Below are positions 1 to 12,535 of a stretch of DNA of 64,000 nt, one piece after another. Source of the DNA: Bugula neritina (lineage: Eukaryota > Bryozoa > Gymnolaemata > Cheilostomatida > Bugulidae); NCBI GenBank assembly GCA_964035545.1, contig OZ037766.1, positions 15,640,722 through 15,704,721 of the forward strand, in the 5' to 3' direction. The notes beneath the pieces are model-generated. The model made no database searches. It worked only from the letters and a program-made list of their open reading frames with translations, and was not told the DNA's origin. Each line of letters begins with the position of its first letter. The first letter of the stretch is position 1. Both the position numbers and the translations under genes were made by a program.

Positions 1-3000
1 CTTGATTCTTTGGATGCAGAAGCCAGAAAGAAGTTGCCTCTTTTTGGAATTCCAATTTCTGTGAAAGAGAATTACAACATGACTGGCTATAAATCTACCG
101 CTGGATTGTCTAATTTGATCTCTAAGACTTGTTCTGAAACCAGTGGATTTGTCCAGGTTAATGATTTGCTCAATGATAATCCTAGACACTAAGTATTTCT
201 CTCTTTCAGTACTTCATCATGTCACGTAAGAAACTGTTTTGCATTCTCTATTTGTAGGCTCTTGTATATGCCGGAGCTGTGCCCTTTATTAGAACTAATA
301 TTCCACAAACAATGATGTCTCTGGGAGCTCATAACCCCATATATGGTCAAACAAGAAACCCTCTAGATCTGGCACGCTCTCCTGGTGGGTCTTCATCGGG
401 CGAGTCTGCTGCTATTGCATCTGGATCTTCTCTGATTGGACTTGGTTCTGATATTGGTGAGATTTTAACAGACATTATAGTTCACCTGACTGTTGACATA
501 GTTTTAAAGGGTAGCAAATTGGCATATCTTCAGGTTTCTATAATAACATTCTTGGCAAATACATAATTTGTGATTGTAAATATGTTTTATTTTATTTTTA
601 AAACAATTTTCATTTTAGCATTCTGCATGCAATTAAAATTTTGATGAAGATTTTCTGCCGCCAATCATTTTTTGTATCATTAGAACGTTTTGGACTACTG
701 ATTGTAACTAACTTAATGTTTGTACAATGTGAAGATATGCTCTACAATGTAAAACTGAATGTTTTCCAGAACACTTTTGCACTTCTATATCATTAAATTT
801 GTTTATCTGCTTCTTACGATTTTAGATTAAATAAATTCAAAAAATTTTATAGGCTTTTGAATGCTGAGATAGAGGATCTTATTTTAATAAGTCTTACTAA
901 TCATTATTATATGAGGAGTATCGCTCTGTTTTTGTGGCAAAAATATAAATATATATGAATTGGTGAATTTTTTGCAAATCTTTCAAACAAAGTGGTTGCA
1001 TTATAAATTAACTTGTTAAATTTCTAGATAGTATGTATATAAACACAGAGCTCTAACATTTGTACCAGAGACTGTATTAGATATTGTATATCTGATTTGT
1101 TCTATTTTATTCTTGTTGCTAGTTATTTTGTATAGTGTTAGATAGTTATAGTCGCATGTATTTTATAACCATACTTATATATATAGGTGGTAGTGTAAGG
1201 ATACCTGGTGCATGGTGTGGCATTACTGCTCTTAAACCAACAGCTGGAAGATTTTCTGTTTTAAACCAGACATCAGCAGTCAAAGGTCAATCAGCAGGTA
1301 CTGTCAACTCATAACTGTGTAGTATAATGTATATAGCAACTGTGCTTGTAATATAGCTTTGTAAGGGTTCCAAATAAAGCAAAGTTGAATCTTTGCGAGG
1401 TGATGTGATCATACTATAGTTGGAATATTTTAACCTCTTGCTCAAGGAAAGCAAGATTTACACAAAAGCTATTTCAAGTCAAAACCACTTGAAATATGTT
1501 TTCCTTTTTGAGATTTCAGCGGACACTCCGTGTGTGTGTGTGTGCAGCCGGGCGGGTGGATGGATGGGGGGAGGGTTGGGGGTGTGTTATGGTTATGCTA
1601 AGCTCAAATGCTCAACTATTTAAAGAGATCCCACAGTTGTTTCATGAAGGATATCATAAATATTTAAATAATTACATAACCATTTTTATTTTTCTTATAT
1701 AATACAGGATATGACATGTAAGTAGCTTCATGAAATAAGATAATTGCATTCTATTGCAACTCATGACTATTGAGTGGAGACATAGAAGCAGAACATTCAG
1801 TGATAAAATAAAATCATCATTTGAATTAGTTATCTCTGCTTAAAAGTTGTCATACTTGTATAGTCATAACAATTTATAGCAGTGTTATAGCAACTTTAAT
1901 ATTATTTAGTGAAATTGCATATAATCAGCATTTTGTTATTCATTCAGTTAAAGGAACTTCTGGACTAATGGCTAGAGAAGTTGATGCCCTTGTTGAGTTT
2001 ACTAAAGTGGTCACATCTGATTTCCAGTTTCAAGTAGATATGTCAATTCCTCGACAGTATTTTAAAGAGGAAGTAAGTATTTACAGACTAAGTACTATAT
2101 ATTTTAAATATTGTATATTCCACAGCTGTTGCGGTAGAAAGGTTGCAAGTATGTATACATGTGATACCTAAGATGTAGCTCTTCTTGCTTACTGAATTTT
2201 GCATCTGAAATACCAATGACCTCTAAATATATTCAAACACAAATAAAACATGTTTAGATAAAGAGCTCTATTCTTTTATAACATTGGGTCATTTTACTTA
2301 ATTTAGTACACACTCGAAATCTCCAGTTTTTAGCTATTTTTCACAATTTAGCTGCTAATGAACATGGGTTTTTGCCCAAAACTAGTAAAATATGAATGAA
2401 TACAAATAAATAATTAAGGTTCTTCTTAATTTTGTTTGATTTCCCATGTTTTTTCCTAATTATTCGGCCACTTTTAATTTCGGAGAGTTATGGTTTTTCA
2501 TAACACTCGTACTACTTGACACTGTTCAAAGTGATTTTGCTGTGTGGTGAAAAATATGACAATATTGGCTGAAGCTTGAAACTTACAGCAACTTACATAG
2601 AGTGTTCTGATATGTTTCAGTGCATTGTTTTTAGAGCATTTTATCTCATCCTGATGGTATCTTTTCTAGAACTTCTAAAAGCCCACTAAAATATGTATGT
2701 CTAATTATTTAGACTGTTGAGGTCTATTTTGATATAGTCTACCTTGCTAAATTGTGACTTAATGCTCCAAACCACTGTTACATAGCGTGTCCAAAGGCTG
2801 GAGTTTTTATATTTTATGCATTGCATAATTTTACCAAATTGAAAGTGAAACGAGGTGGTTTAATACTCCAACTGTATATGTAGATGTAATACTTTATTCT
2901 AGAAACCAAAATAAATAACTTTATTTTATGTAGTCTCTCGACTATTTTACTTATTTTGCTGAGTTATCGCGGGCTCGAGTAAATATATGTGAAAGCTATT

Positions 3001-6000
3001 AATTGAATGCTTTTGGTTTACCGTACTGCATTTTCTAGTAATATCATTTTGAGAGTAATTTGTATTCAAACTGTGATACATACTAACCGCTTTACTTTCA
3101 TCTGCATTTAAACGTCAGCTGGCTTAAGAAATTTTATTACTAAGATTGTCAATTCCATTGGATCCATTAAGCAAGTTTGAGTCGCTTTATGTTAATAAGT
3201 TTTGGACTTCCACTGTCTGATAAGAACAAATAAGGTTTTTTACATTACTTGTTAAAGCTGCAGATCTGTATAAGTGTGGTTAGTTAGTTTTCAACTTGCT
3301 TTATAGGAATATCTTTCCACTAAGCCACTGACTATTGGATATTCTCGTTATTGGGCACCTATTGAGGCCACTCAGTCTGTTCAGAATGCAGTCACTAGAG
3401 CAGCTGCAGAGTTGTCTAAACAAGGTCATAAGGTAAAATAGGCTACATGCATATACTAGTATTTATACTGCTTATTAATCATTTAAAGGTTTATCTATCA
3501 CCAGGCTATTATGGTAGTTTGGACATGACTGATGTATCACCAACTGGTTGATATTCACTTAGAAACTGATAAGAACATGAGGTGTTGGTCTACTTTGTGG
3601 TCTCATCAGTAAATTATTGCATTTAAACACAGTCTGATGCTAGCAAGAGAAATTGATAATTTTCAGAATGTTTAATAGGTGCTTGGAAAATTTATATGTC
3701 TTCAAAAATACCCTGGTAGAGTTTCACCACAAACCAGGGTTGGGGTCAATTACATGTGAATGTAATTAATTACAATTACATGTAAAATTGTCAATTACAA
3801 TTACAATCATAATTACAATTAAAAAGTAATGTAATTAATTACAATTACATAGCAATGTAATTAATTACAATTACTTTTGTTCTCACAAGAGATAAATAAA
3901 AGTTATGCAATCTCACTTCTAGGGTCCAACCACCAGGGGCAATTTTGATACTATGCCCCATTAACTTAATTTGAACTTGTTATTTAACAGTAGGCATAGT
4001 AGGAAAAGTATGAAATTTTAAGATTTTAAAGTTTGAAGTAATTGACATGTAACTATAAAGTAATTGTAAAAATCAATTACACTACATATGTAATTAATTA
4101 CAATTACAATTACATTTTTATACATCAATTACAAATTCAATTCAATTGCTTAAAAAAATGTAATTAATTACAACCAATTACAAATTACAATTACCATAAC
4201 CCTGCCACAAACCAGAGTCAAGTATAAACTTTAGGGTTCTACTATTACCCAACTGTCAAAGAATCAACTCATTCACCACCATCTCTATAAAAACTGTATA
4301 GTATGTTATGCAGTAACAGCTGGGGCTGTGGTAAAACTCTGCCAGGATATTTTTGCAGACATGTAGTTTTTAATTGCATTTTCCAAGCACTTGTTGAACA
4401 TTCTAAAAACTGAACTTAATACTCAAAGATTTAAGGTATGAAATAAAATAATTCATGTATTATAAGTTGCACAAATATTTTTAAAAGCATTGTATATTGC
4501 AATTGAACCTTCAGAATTATATACAGGTCATGATAGTGAAGTTTTTGAGTTGGTACACACCCATGATTGGCTGAGTTTTACATGGTCTATTTTAGGTAGT
4601 GGAATGGGATCTGCCAGAATTTCCGGATAACATGGCTCGTATGGCAGTGCAAGCTTACTTTGGTGATGGTGGAGTGCAAATAATGAAAAATATGTAAGAA
4701 GTATTTTTCCATCATTATCATGATCTTTTTATCAAGGATATCTGAAAGTTTGCTGTGTATTTTGTTGCCTGATATAGTGTCTGCACCAACAACAATGCAA
4801 AACTTTGTGAGGTTCTATAATTGCTAATCGGTAATGGCCTTCATTCTGAGTACAAAATTATCATGATGTTTATTATGTAACTGTAGACATTGTACATCTT
4901 AAATTACATACATTACACATACTATATAATATCAAAATATATTATATCTTATATATTATACATTGTAAAAATATATTCTATATCATACAAATAATTCACC
5001 TGTTGCAGTGCTAATGATGATGTATTATACGTTATATAGTAGCCTATACAAATATGTTTTATATATTATAAATTGTAAAAATATATTATATCATAATATA
5101 TACAAATAGTTTACGTATTTCAGTGCTAATGATGATGTATCATATGTTATACAAACAACAATGCGGGCTCTCACTGTCAGCAACCGACTTAAGCAAACTG
5201 TTGCCGCTGTGGCTCAGAAGCTGGTAAGTGTTGTATTTTGCTCTTCTCTGTATGATCAGCGTATTAACTTAAAAAGCTGTTGTATAGTCAAGGAAACAAA
5301 TTTTTTAGGATTTCTATTTGGTTGATAAAACTCAACTACATTTTTTTCAAAATTCCCAATCATTTTTAAGGAGTTAACTTATAGCAAAAGTTTTCCAAAT
5401 TAGAAAACATCTAGAATCTTATTGCATTTTGTCACCTTAATATTTTTTTTACAAATGATACGATCAATATCTTTGCAAATGAAACTATTAAAATTAGTTG
5501 ACTTTGCTGTATTCAATTGTGAGTTATATATTTTTGTTCTGCACTATTACAAGTTTTTAACTTGAAATATTAGTTATTCATTAATGTCACATGATCCGCA
5601 TTATTACATACTTTATATAATTGTTATGTAGTCAATATACGTTACAAATTGTCTATCAAATTCCTCACAGATTCCTCAGGATTGGAGGTACAAATTTCTG
5701 ACCGGATTGGCTGGAGCTAAAGATGTAAATGAGTGGTTTGAGCTTCAAAACAAAATAGCTGTAAGACTTTTTATTGCTACTTAACTAAGGTTTGGTTTTT
5801 TAGATCATGGTTAGTTCAACTAGGACCATTTTCATTAGTCATTGTTCATTCAAGACCAGGTTATTCAACTATTAGATATCGACGTGCAAATTGAAAATAA
5901 ATACCATGTAAATTATCTTGTGACTATGTCCTATTTCCTTGATTGTTTCTAGGTCAGCTAAACCCAGCAGCATATGGGTCACTTTACTTACTTTAGTACA

Positions 6001-7895
6001 CACTCAAAATTTCCAGTTACTAGCAACTTTTTACAATTTAGTTGCTAATTTATATGGGTTTTTGCTTAAAACTAATAAAATATCAATAAATACAACTAAA
6101 TAGTCAAGATTCTTTTAAATTTTGCTTAATTTCCCATGTTGTTTTCTAACTATTTAGCTAATTTGGAATTGCGGACCCTCTCGGTGTTTGCGTGATGGTC
6201 CGCGAAATCTAAATTAACTAAATAATTAGGAAAAAACATAGAAAATCAAGCAAAATTCAAAAGAACTTAGATTATTTAGTGGTATTTTTAGTATTTTATT
6301 AGTTTAGAGCAAAAACATACATACATTAGCAGCTAAATTGTAAAAAATAGCTGAAAACTGGAGATTTCGAGTGCATACTAAACTAAGTAAAATGACTCCT
6401 ATAACTTATTTTAATGTAGTCTAATTCACTTCTCTGGGTTTCCTATAAAACTGTGTCATATTCGAGTGATAAACTAATTTATGTTGACAGCAATACCGCA
6501 AGTTGTGGATAGATGACTGGAGTAGGAAAGGAATTGATGTGCTGCTTGCACCAGCTGTACCAATACCTGCAGAGTTCATTAGTCCAAAGAAAGGGTGTTC
6601 TGCAGGTATTAATTTAGCAGATATTTTGCTGTAGATTATCTTTTTATAAGAGGTTGATGTGATTATGGGAATTACAACTTACAAAATACACCATCCATAA
6701 TGAATGTATGTATTGCATGCAAATCTTGTCATGTGTTGTGTACACAGTTACTGCTCATGGGTTTGAGATAAGAGAATTTCTGTTAGTTGAAATTGATTCT
6801 TGAATTATATTAAACAGACATTCAATAGCACAGTGCTGTTTTAAACAGATTGCTAGACATAAACTGTCACACCATAGTGGTGTGTTTTGTCCAACTAATA
6901 AATTTTGGTGGGCATCATTGAAGACGTCTTCAATGGTACTAAAGGACTATGTGAGTGCTAGGTCACATAGTTTTATGTCTTAGACTTTTACAAGGGTTTA
7001 TTTTGGTGGATAACATATTTTTGAAAGTTATGTTTTTCTCCCTTTTCCTTCCTTATTGCACTGCATTATATAATAACACCTTTTATTGAGTTCAGTTACG
7101 CTGTGGAAAATCACGTTTGTTCAGTCAAAGTTATCTTCTCATCGTAGTATATGTGCTTTTGTGTTTTCATATACTATTAGCATCATCTAGCAACTAGACT
7201 CTGCTTACTGAGACTACGAGTAAGGTCAGAGTGGGGCTTACAGAAATTTCCCTTCTTAGTTGTATTCTGCTTAAATGGAATATATGCTATGCATGCTTTA
7301 GCATGTCACTTAATCCTTTAGCTGCTGGTGCTTATGTCTATCTCCTGAACTTGGTGAATTTCCCAGCTGGAGTTGTCCCTTTTGGGAAGATAACTCCTGA
7401 GGATGAAGCAAATGACTTTAAAAATTATCCCGACCAAGATTTAATGCAGAGGCGGCTTAAAGAGGTATGTGTTCAGAAAGCATAAGTATTGCAGTGGTTT
7501 TATAGTTACTGGGTTTTGCTAAATGTTTGATTACAAAATTTTCCTGGCTACAATTAATTCACTTAGCAAACCCGTAAGAGGTACTCTATTAATATTGATT
7601 TTTTATAAAATAAATTTACCAGCTGCAAAATTATTTTAATTGCATGTTTCTGATATGTTTTTTTTGCATATTTAAAGAATTTTTGACAAAGTGAACTTGG
7701 CAAAATGGCATATTTGTCTTCAGTAAACTTTTTCGACTATAAAGCAGTGGCTGATATTTTTTTACTTGCTTTATGTCGATTTAGAATATCAAAGGAAGCA
7801 CCGGTCTACCACTCAGTGTACAGTGTGTAGCTCTGCCTTACCGAGAAGAGATGTGTCTTAGAGTTATGGATCTCATCTCTAAAGTCAACCAATAA
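1..7895 (+). CDS. FAAH: Fatty acid amide hydrolase copy 1, 5'-truncated by window edge
   Basis: Amidase-signature serine hydrolase expected to cleave fatty acid amides at membranes. Exons: 1-156, 258-456, 1187-1297, 1948-2072, 3307-3432, 4596-4693, 5124-5223, 5671-5760, 6491-6605, 7322-7464, 7785-7895 (TAA). Together they give 457 aa in frame, equivalent to residues 137-593 of the second copy. Catalytic Lys sits in ISVKENY (first exon), the second catalytic Ser in SPGGSSSGE and the nucleophile in DIGGSVR, whose codons are completed across the 456/1187 junction. The C-terminal part keeps FPAGVVP and LPLSVQCVALP, typical of FAAH. All junctions are GT-AG and phases agree; exon lengths equal those of the copy at 13891-21828. 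The frame is intact, so this is probably a working gene. The 5' exons (membrane segment) lie outside the window. Introns carry several mobile elements listed separately. Confidence 0.93.
2285..2475 (+). mobile_element. Single arm of the foldback MITE found at 5975-6400
   Basis: Begins TGGGTCATTTTACTTA and runs through a block closely matching the left arm at 5975-6165 (shared landmarks: TTTAGTACACACTC, ATTTAGCTGCTAAT, TTTCCCATGTT). No matching inverted arm follows, so it is a half element. It lies in the FAAH copy 1 intron 2073-3306; the rest of that 1.2 kb intron shows nothing recognisable. Confidence 0.6.
3735..4204. mobile_element. hAT-like MITE, 470 bp, in a FAAH copy 1 intron
   Basis: Ends are inverted repeats starting CAGGGTT (left CAGGGTTGGGGTCAATTA, right complement CAGGGTTATGGTAATTA). 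It is flanked by an exact 8-bp direct repeat CCACAAAC at 3727-3734 and 4205-4212. The interior is a dense array of palindromic TGTAATTAATTACAATTACA-like units. The matching intron of FAAH copy 2 (about 19290) has the uninterrupted site with a single CCACAGAC. An 8-bp target duplication and CAGGG ends are hallmarks of hAT transposons; no transposase is encoded. Confidence 0.85.
4945..5150 (+). repeat. Tandem duplication of an intron end plus exon start (decoy splice acceptor)
   Basis: About 90-110 bp is present twice. The first unit ends with an acceptor-like TTGCAG at 5003-5008 followed by 5009-5039, which copies the start of the true exon at 5124 (TGCTAATGATGATGTA). The second unit contains the real acceptor at 5121-5123. 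The decoy copy reads into TAG at 5037-5039, so its use would truncate the enzyme. FAAH copy 2 has only one unit here. Confidence 0.75.
5975..6400. mobile_element. Foldback (long inverted repeat) MITE in a FAAH copy 1 intron
   Basis: Two arms of about 190 bp (5975-6167 and 6205-6400) are inverted copies of each other around a GC-richer hairpin core (6171-6203, GCGGACC...GGTCCGC). The arms begin GGGTCA(C/T)TTTACTTA and end TAAGTAAAATGACTCC. The homologous FAAH copy 2 intron near 20880 lacks the insert (CAGCATAAATAACTT). The flanks contain TA/ATA, compatible with a TA-containing target duplication, but the exact boundary is ambiguous. Confidence 0.8.
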
Positions 7896-8866
7896 ATTTC
7901 TAGTCTGCTATAGGGATTTATCTAGTTATTCGTACCTTCATGGCTCATTGAAAATGGAACTTGTTGTCTGTATTCATGTTATAATACTGGTCATCAAACT
8001 TTTCAGTTGTCAAACCATATGATGCTGCTCATTTATACATTCTAGCATTTTTATATCATTTACATTATATTATTTCATATTTTCTGGAGTATTGGAAATT
8101 ATTCTATATATATTTGGGTTTCTATTAAATGGTTCCTGTAGTCTGCAATATAATCCTACACAATATGGTCAGCTAAATAGTTAATATTCATGTTAATATA
8201 TTTTAGGTCTGATAAAATCTAAGAATACAATTTTTTTTCATTATTTTTTATTTTTTTTTAAGAATTTTCTTTGATCCAATTTATTTACAAGCGTGTTCCT
8301 ACAAAGTTATTTTCTGGCTCTTGGGTTGTTATATGTACCGGAGTACAATCTAGCTTTTGTGGAAATTTTACTATTACTGCTTAAAAATAAACGGTGCCAA
8401 AAGTTGAACATTTCATATTAAAGTTGCAATGATAAATTAATTTACAATTTTACTTGTTTGCCTAACTGAATCTATATTACTAGAGTACATGACATTATGC
8501 TAAGCTCATGGCAAGTATTATTGCAAATCACACTTATTGCTTTGACTATACGTTACTGTTTCCTCTAGTAGTTGTTTTATTTAATTATAACTTCTATTTC
8601 ATAATCAAATAAATCTCTGAAATTAAAAAACATGCCCTATTAAGTTTGCTCATGAAAAGCTACATAGATTTCACTGTTTATTGAATATCTAGAAATCTTA
8701 ATAAGATAAATTATAGATGACTACACTATGTTGATTATGCCCACATATTTTTGAAAATCTAGATTTTGAAATGTGGGTATAATGATTTATAATTAAGCTG
8801 GTAGTGCAGCGGATAAGGACACCCACAACACACTGCTTATAATTGGCAAGCGTTGCCTATAATATA

Positions 8867-8937
<71 letters not shown>

Positions 8938-9226
8938 TACAAGTTTATAAATATATATTATATAGATTATAAGTAATTTAATCACAACCCACTATATGCA
9001 ATGTGGTCAGAGTCAGCGTGCGTATATAGTTATGTAATGATATGTGGCAGATCGTCAAGATGTTGTAATTTTATGACCAGGCTACCAAATTATTATAAAA
9101 TGTTACAAATAATAATAAATGAGTTTATATTTCTGCACTACAATGTATCTATAATAATATGTATTTCAACAGTTCTAGCGTGGCGACTTGGAAAAACCCA
9201 CGTCCCGGTGCAAAATCTAGGTCAAC
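7896..9226. other. Spacer after FAAH copy 1
   Basis: The FAAH 3' untranslated region starts here: AATAAA at 7891-7896 overlaps the stop, and similarity to the region after FAAH copy 2 continues to about 8100. Beyond that no gene is seen. A 70-bp (TA)n tract occupies 8865-8934. Confidence 0.6.
8865..8934. repeat. (TA)n microsatellite
   Basis: Nearly pure TA dinucleotides with one TATG interruption, in the FAAH intergenic spacer. Confidence 0.95.
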
Positions 9227-9909
9227 CCCCCTATTCACACTTACCGTACCGTACGCCGTAACAGCAAATTTTAGCGAGTTTTGTTAACATCCGGGCTAAA
9301 TCGTACTCCGGTTTACGTTGCGGCGTTGATCAAGCAGTGCTTGATTCAAAAAATCACGGCGGGCTCCTATTGGGTAGAGTTGATCTGGTACTAAAATTTA
9401 AAGAACATTTTCGCTAGTTTATTTTAATCGCTTATTTTTGATTTAATTTAATCAATTCAAAAGTTTTAAAAGATTAAAAAATCTTTATCCGGCTTGTTTG
9501 AATTAAACTCAGCTTAAAAATCTAGCTTTCTATAATCACAAAATCAAGCGAACTAAAAACTTAAAAATGATTTGGACGGCTTAAATATTCATTATTTAAA
9601 TTAGTTTGCACAATTATTTTAAAAACGAATATATTTAAAAAAAAGATTCATTTCATGTAATTGCTTTTATTTAGTAAATAGCATTTATATAACATCTTTT
9701 GATAAGAATGTTGCGAATAAGTTGTAAATAATATTCAAAGGCGTTCAAATCACCGCAGACAAGAGTTGGCTTTATTATGATTGGTCACAGCTCAACGTCA
9801 TGCATTGTACTTTTACGGCAATGTGTGAACACCCGTTGACAAAATGCAACAGCTTCGCCATTTTATTTTTGCTGTTACGGCGTACGATACGGTAAGTGTG
9901 AATGAGGGG
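9227..9909. mobile_element. 683-bp terminal-inverted-repeat DNA element
   Basis: Left end CCCC-CT-ATTCACACTTACCG and the complement of the right end CCCC-TC-ATTCACACTTACCG match over about 40 bp, continuing through TACGCCGTAACAGCAAA. The 3-bp sequence AAC flanks both sides (9224-9226, 9910-9912), a possible target duplication. The interior has no intact reading frame, so this is a non-autonomous element. The superfamily is not certain; three-base duplications occur in PIF/Harbinger and CACTA groups. Confidence 0.75.
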
Positions 9910-10151
9910 AACAGTAGCGAGCCTGCGACTGTCCTGCAGAACTTTTGTACTCGCCGAAGTAGAACTATTACTATAAGTGCCTTATAAGTCTTCAATACGG
10001 TTTGCTGTAACTAGTCCCAGTATTTGCTTTCTTTAATTGCCGTAATAAAAAATATTTTATTTTTTAGTCAACATTGCTACACAAATACTGTAATGCAGTT
10101 ACATTACATTTAGTGATTTATTCATCTACATTGCAGTATAAATTCCAAGAT

Positions 10152-10198
10152 CAATGACAATCACAATAGCCAATAGGCATTGATTGTGATTGTCATTG
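10152..10198. repeat. Perfect 16-bp inverted repeat with 15-nt loop
   Basis: CAATGACAATCACAAT (10152-10167) faces ATTGTGATTGTCATTG (10183-10198). It sits in low-complexity DNA rich in GAATAT/TCAATAT words; no function is evident. Confidence 0.8.
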
Positions 10199-10579
10199 TG
10201 TGAATCATTGTCAATAACATTAACTATAAGTTAATACAGAATATGAACTTGAATATGAATATGAATATCAATATGGCTATCAAAAACATATCATTATATG
10301 AAGTTGAATGTAAACTAAAACAGTCTGAACATTGAAGCTAAACTAAAAATAAAATATTGAATGAATTGTAAAAAATTATCATTATCATTATGATTATGCC
10401 TATGGAGTATGGTTTTGCTTCACGGACACATCGATTTCGAAGATTTGCAAAGAAAACCTTCAAACAGATGAAAAAGTAATATTACATTAAAACTTAGGTG
10501 TCCAGACTACTTCTACATGTATCTGAAAGGTACAATGAGCTTAAGAGGTCAAATGGGGCTTGGTAAGCGAAATAGACAG

Positions 10580-11792
10580 CTCACCTCTCATCCTAAAGAA
10601 TGTGCAGACATGTTCAACTATTAGTTTTATTTCCACAGAAAGTTTGCTATGCCTACTGGTCATCAGCCTTCCATACACACCTCTAGTACCCACACAGGAG
10701 ATCCCGGTGTGTCTGCCTCTGGAGTAGTGAAAATGATGCAAGATTTAAAATACGGAAAAGCTGCAGGTCCAGGCCCCCAAAAAGCTGATCTGGGCATAGA
10801 CATAGAACAAACTGCTGCATTTCTCAGTCATATATTTCAAGTTTCTCTTACAATTGAAAAGCTTCCATCAGAATGGAGGACAACCAACATCTCACTTCTT
10901 CAAAAGTATGGACGGTGGGTGACGGACAATGCCAACAACTATCAACCCATTTCTGTGACAAGTATTCCTTGTAAGATATTGGAGCATTTGGTACTGGGAC
11001 ATCTGCTGGAAAAAGTTGACCGTAAGCTAAGTAGGCGGCATGGATTTAGAAAAGGCCTCTCTATGCACTATATGCTTCTACAGACAGACACCAAACTGTT
11101 CATGCAGCTGTTTTAGACTTTACTAAAGCTTTTAATTTAGTGCCTCATGTCCTTTTAATGAAAAAGCTTTCAGAGATTGGATGAATGCATCTTACACTAG
11201 ATAGAAAACTTCCTAGCCAATCAAAACAGAGCAAGTGGTGTTGCAAGGTCATGCCTCAGACCCTTTACCAGCTACTTCTGGTGTGCGACAAGAATCGGTT
11301 TTGGGACCAATAATATTCCTGAATTTTATTAATGACCTACCTAACTATCTTGATTGCTTGTGTGCCTTGTTTGCTGATGACATCCTTGTCTACCAGGAGA
11401 TAGCCTCATTGAGTGACTGCAGTAAGTTCCAACGTAATCTAGATTCTTTTGATGCTTGATCAGACAAGTGGGGTATGTCATTCAACATCTCTAAAAGCAA
11501 AATAACAAGCTTCAACTGTGTAGGCGATACCCCCAATTACACATTAAGTGGATTAGTGCTAGATTATGTAGACTTTACAAAATACCTGGGTGTCCTACTG
11601 CAATCAGATTGCATGCTCAATAAACATATTATATCAAATAGAATACTAGATGCTAGAAGATATGCCTACTGGGCCCCCGAACGAGCACGCCTGTTTGCAT
11701 ACAAAGCATTGGTCGCAATCAATGCAATAACTCGGAGATATCTATATAGGCAGGTTCCTCCTGTTCAGTCAATGCAGCCTAACCAGCACTAA
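10580..11792 (+). pseudogene. Decayed non-LTR retrotransposon (LINE) reverse transcriptase
   Basis: Reverse transcriptase blocks appear in order: YGKAAGPG; a NYQPISVTSIPCKILEHL block (10649-11116); HGFRKGLS; DFTKAF with VPH (11126-11150, other frame); SGVRQESVLGPIIF with FADDILVY (11235-11459, catalytic DD kept); then a finger/thumb stretch (11475-11792). Reading passes through all three + frames, with stops at 11114-11116 and 11457-11459 and another TAG upstream near 10620, so it is dead. Block order and wording suit a CR1/Jockey-like clade. The endonuclease half and 3' end are missing. Confidence 0.85.
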
Positions 11793-11892
11793 CTGTATGA
11801 CTATTGGCCAATGACTGCCCAACATATTACCCCTTCCTCTCTAGGGCGGTCCAGTCTGATTACTTCGAGTGAGTTTGAGTAAGGTCATTTAT

Positions 11893-11914
11893 CAATATAT
11901 ATATATATATATAT
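11893..11914. repeat. Short (TA)n microsatellite
   Basis: About 22 bp of TA repeats just downstream of the LINE remnant. Confidence 0.9.
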
Positions 11915-11929
11915 TACTTATTATTATAT

Positions 11930-12480
11930 GCCATATTGATTTGGCGTTTTTTCGTAATGATTTTCAATTTTATATTGATGTTGATCATATTAGTATTCAT
12001 ATTGAACTAACTTTAGTAAATTATAATTATGATAATTATAAGTATTGATAATTTAAACTATGACTATCACTATGGTCATACTAATTTTAAATGACATTTG
12101 TAGTACCGTACACTAACGGTGATAAGATTCAGATTAATATCATGATTGTCATTGAGCGAATTGTTGCCTTTGAGCTTTGAGGGATTTGTAAATTGTATTA
12201 ATTGACAATATTTATATTTGCAAATGTATAATAAAATTGATAACGATATTCAAATCTATAGCTATTTTAGTAATATTGGTATTGCAATTGCTTTTTTTTA
12301 TCAATATTGAAATGACTTATTCATATTGGTATTGAACCTACCGACTTGGTATTACACTTACAGCAACTCTCTCTAAGATTATTACAGTATGAGTATTACT
12401 ATCACTATGAGTCATAATGTTTATGACAGTATGAGCATCAGTATGAGTAAGAGGGGATGACATCGAATTTGACTAAGAGT
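11930..12480. repeat. Cryptically simple AT-rich sequence
   Basis: Degenerate words such as TATTGATATTGGTATTGA and AGTATGAGTATTACTATCACTATGAGT recur without a fixed period. Similar material (GAATATGAATATCAATATGG) lies before the LINE remnant at 10240-10280, so the LINE may have inserted into this tract. No gene is seen. Confidence 0.5.
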
Positions 12481-12535
12481 AAGCATTTCTATTTCAGTAT
12501 TTTGAAAAAATTTTTTATTTGACGACACTTATCCT

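Noticed and set aside
3735-4204. CRISPR-like array of regularly repeated TAATTACAATTAC units
   Set aside because: Units are palindromic, irregularly spaced and without unique spacers; the block is the inside of a hAT-like MITE in an animal intron.
8795-8860. tRNA-like A-box (GGTAGTGCAGCGGATAAGG) before the TA tract
   Set aside because: No B-box and no match to the SINE family of this window; too weak to call.
10649-11792. Host coding genes at the three + strand frames
   Set aside because: They are consecutive pieces of one LINE reverse transcriptase broken by stops and frame changes.
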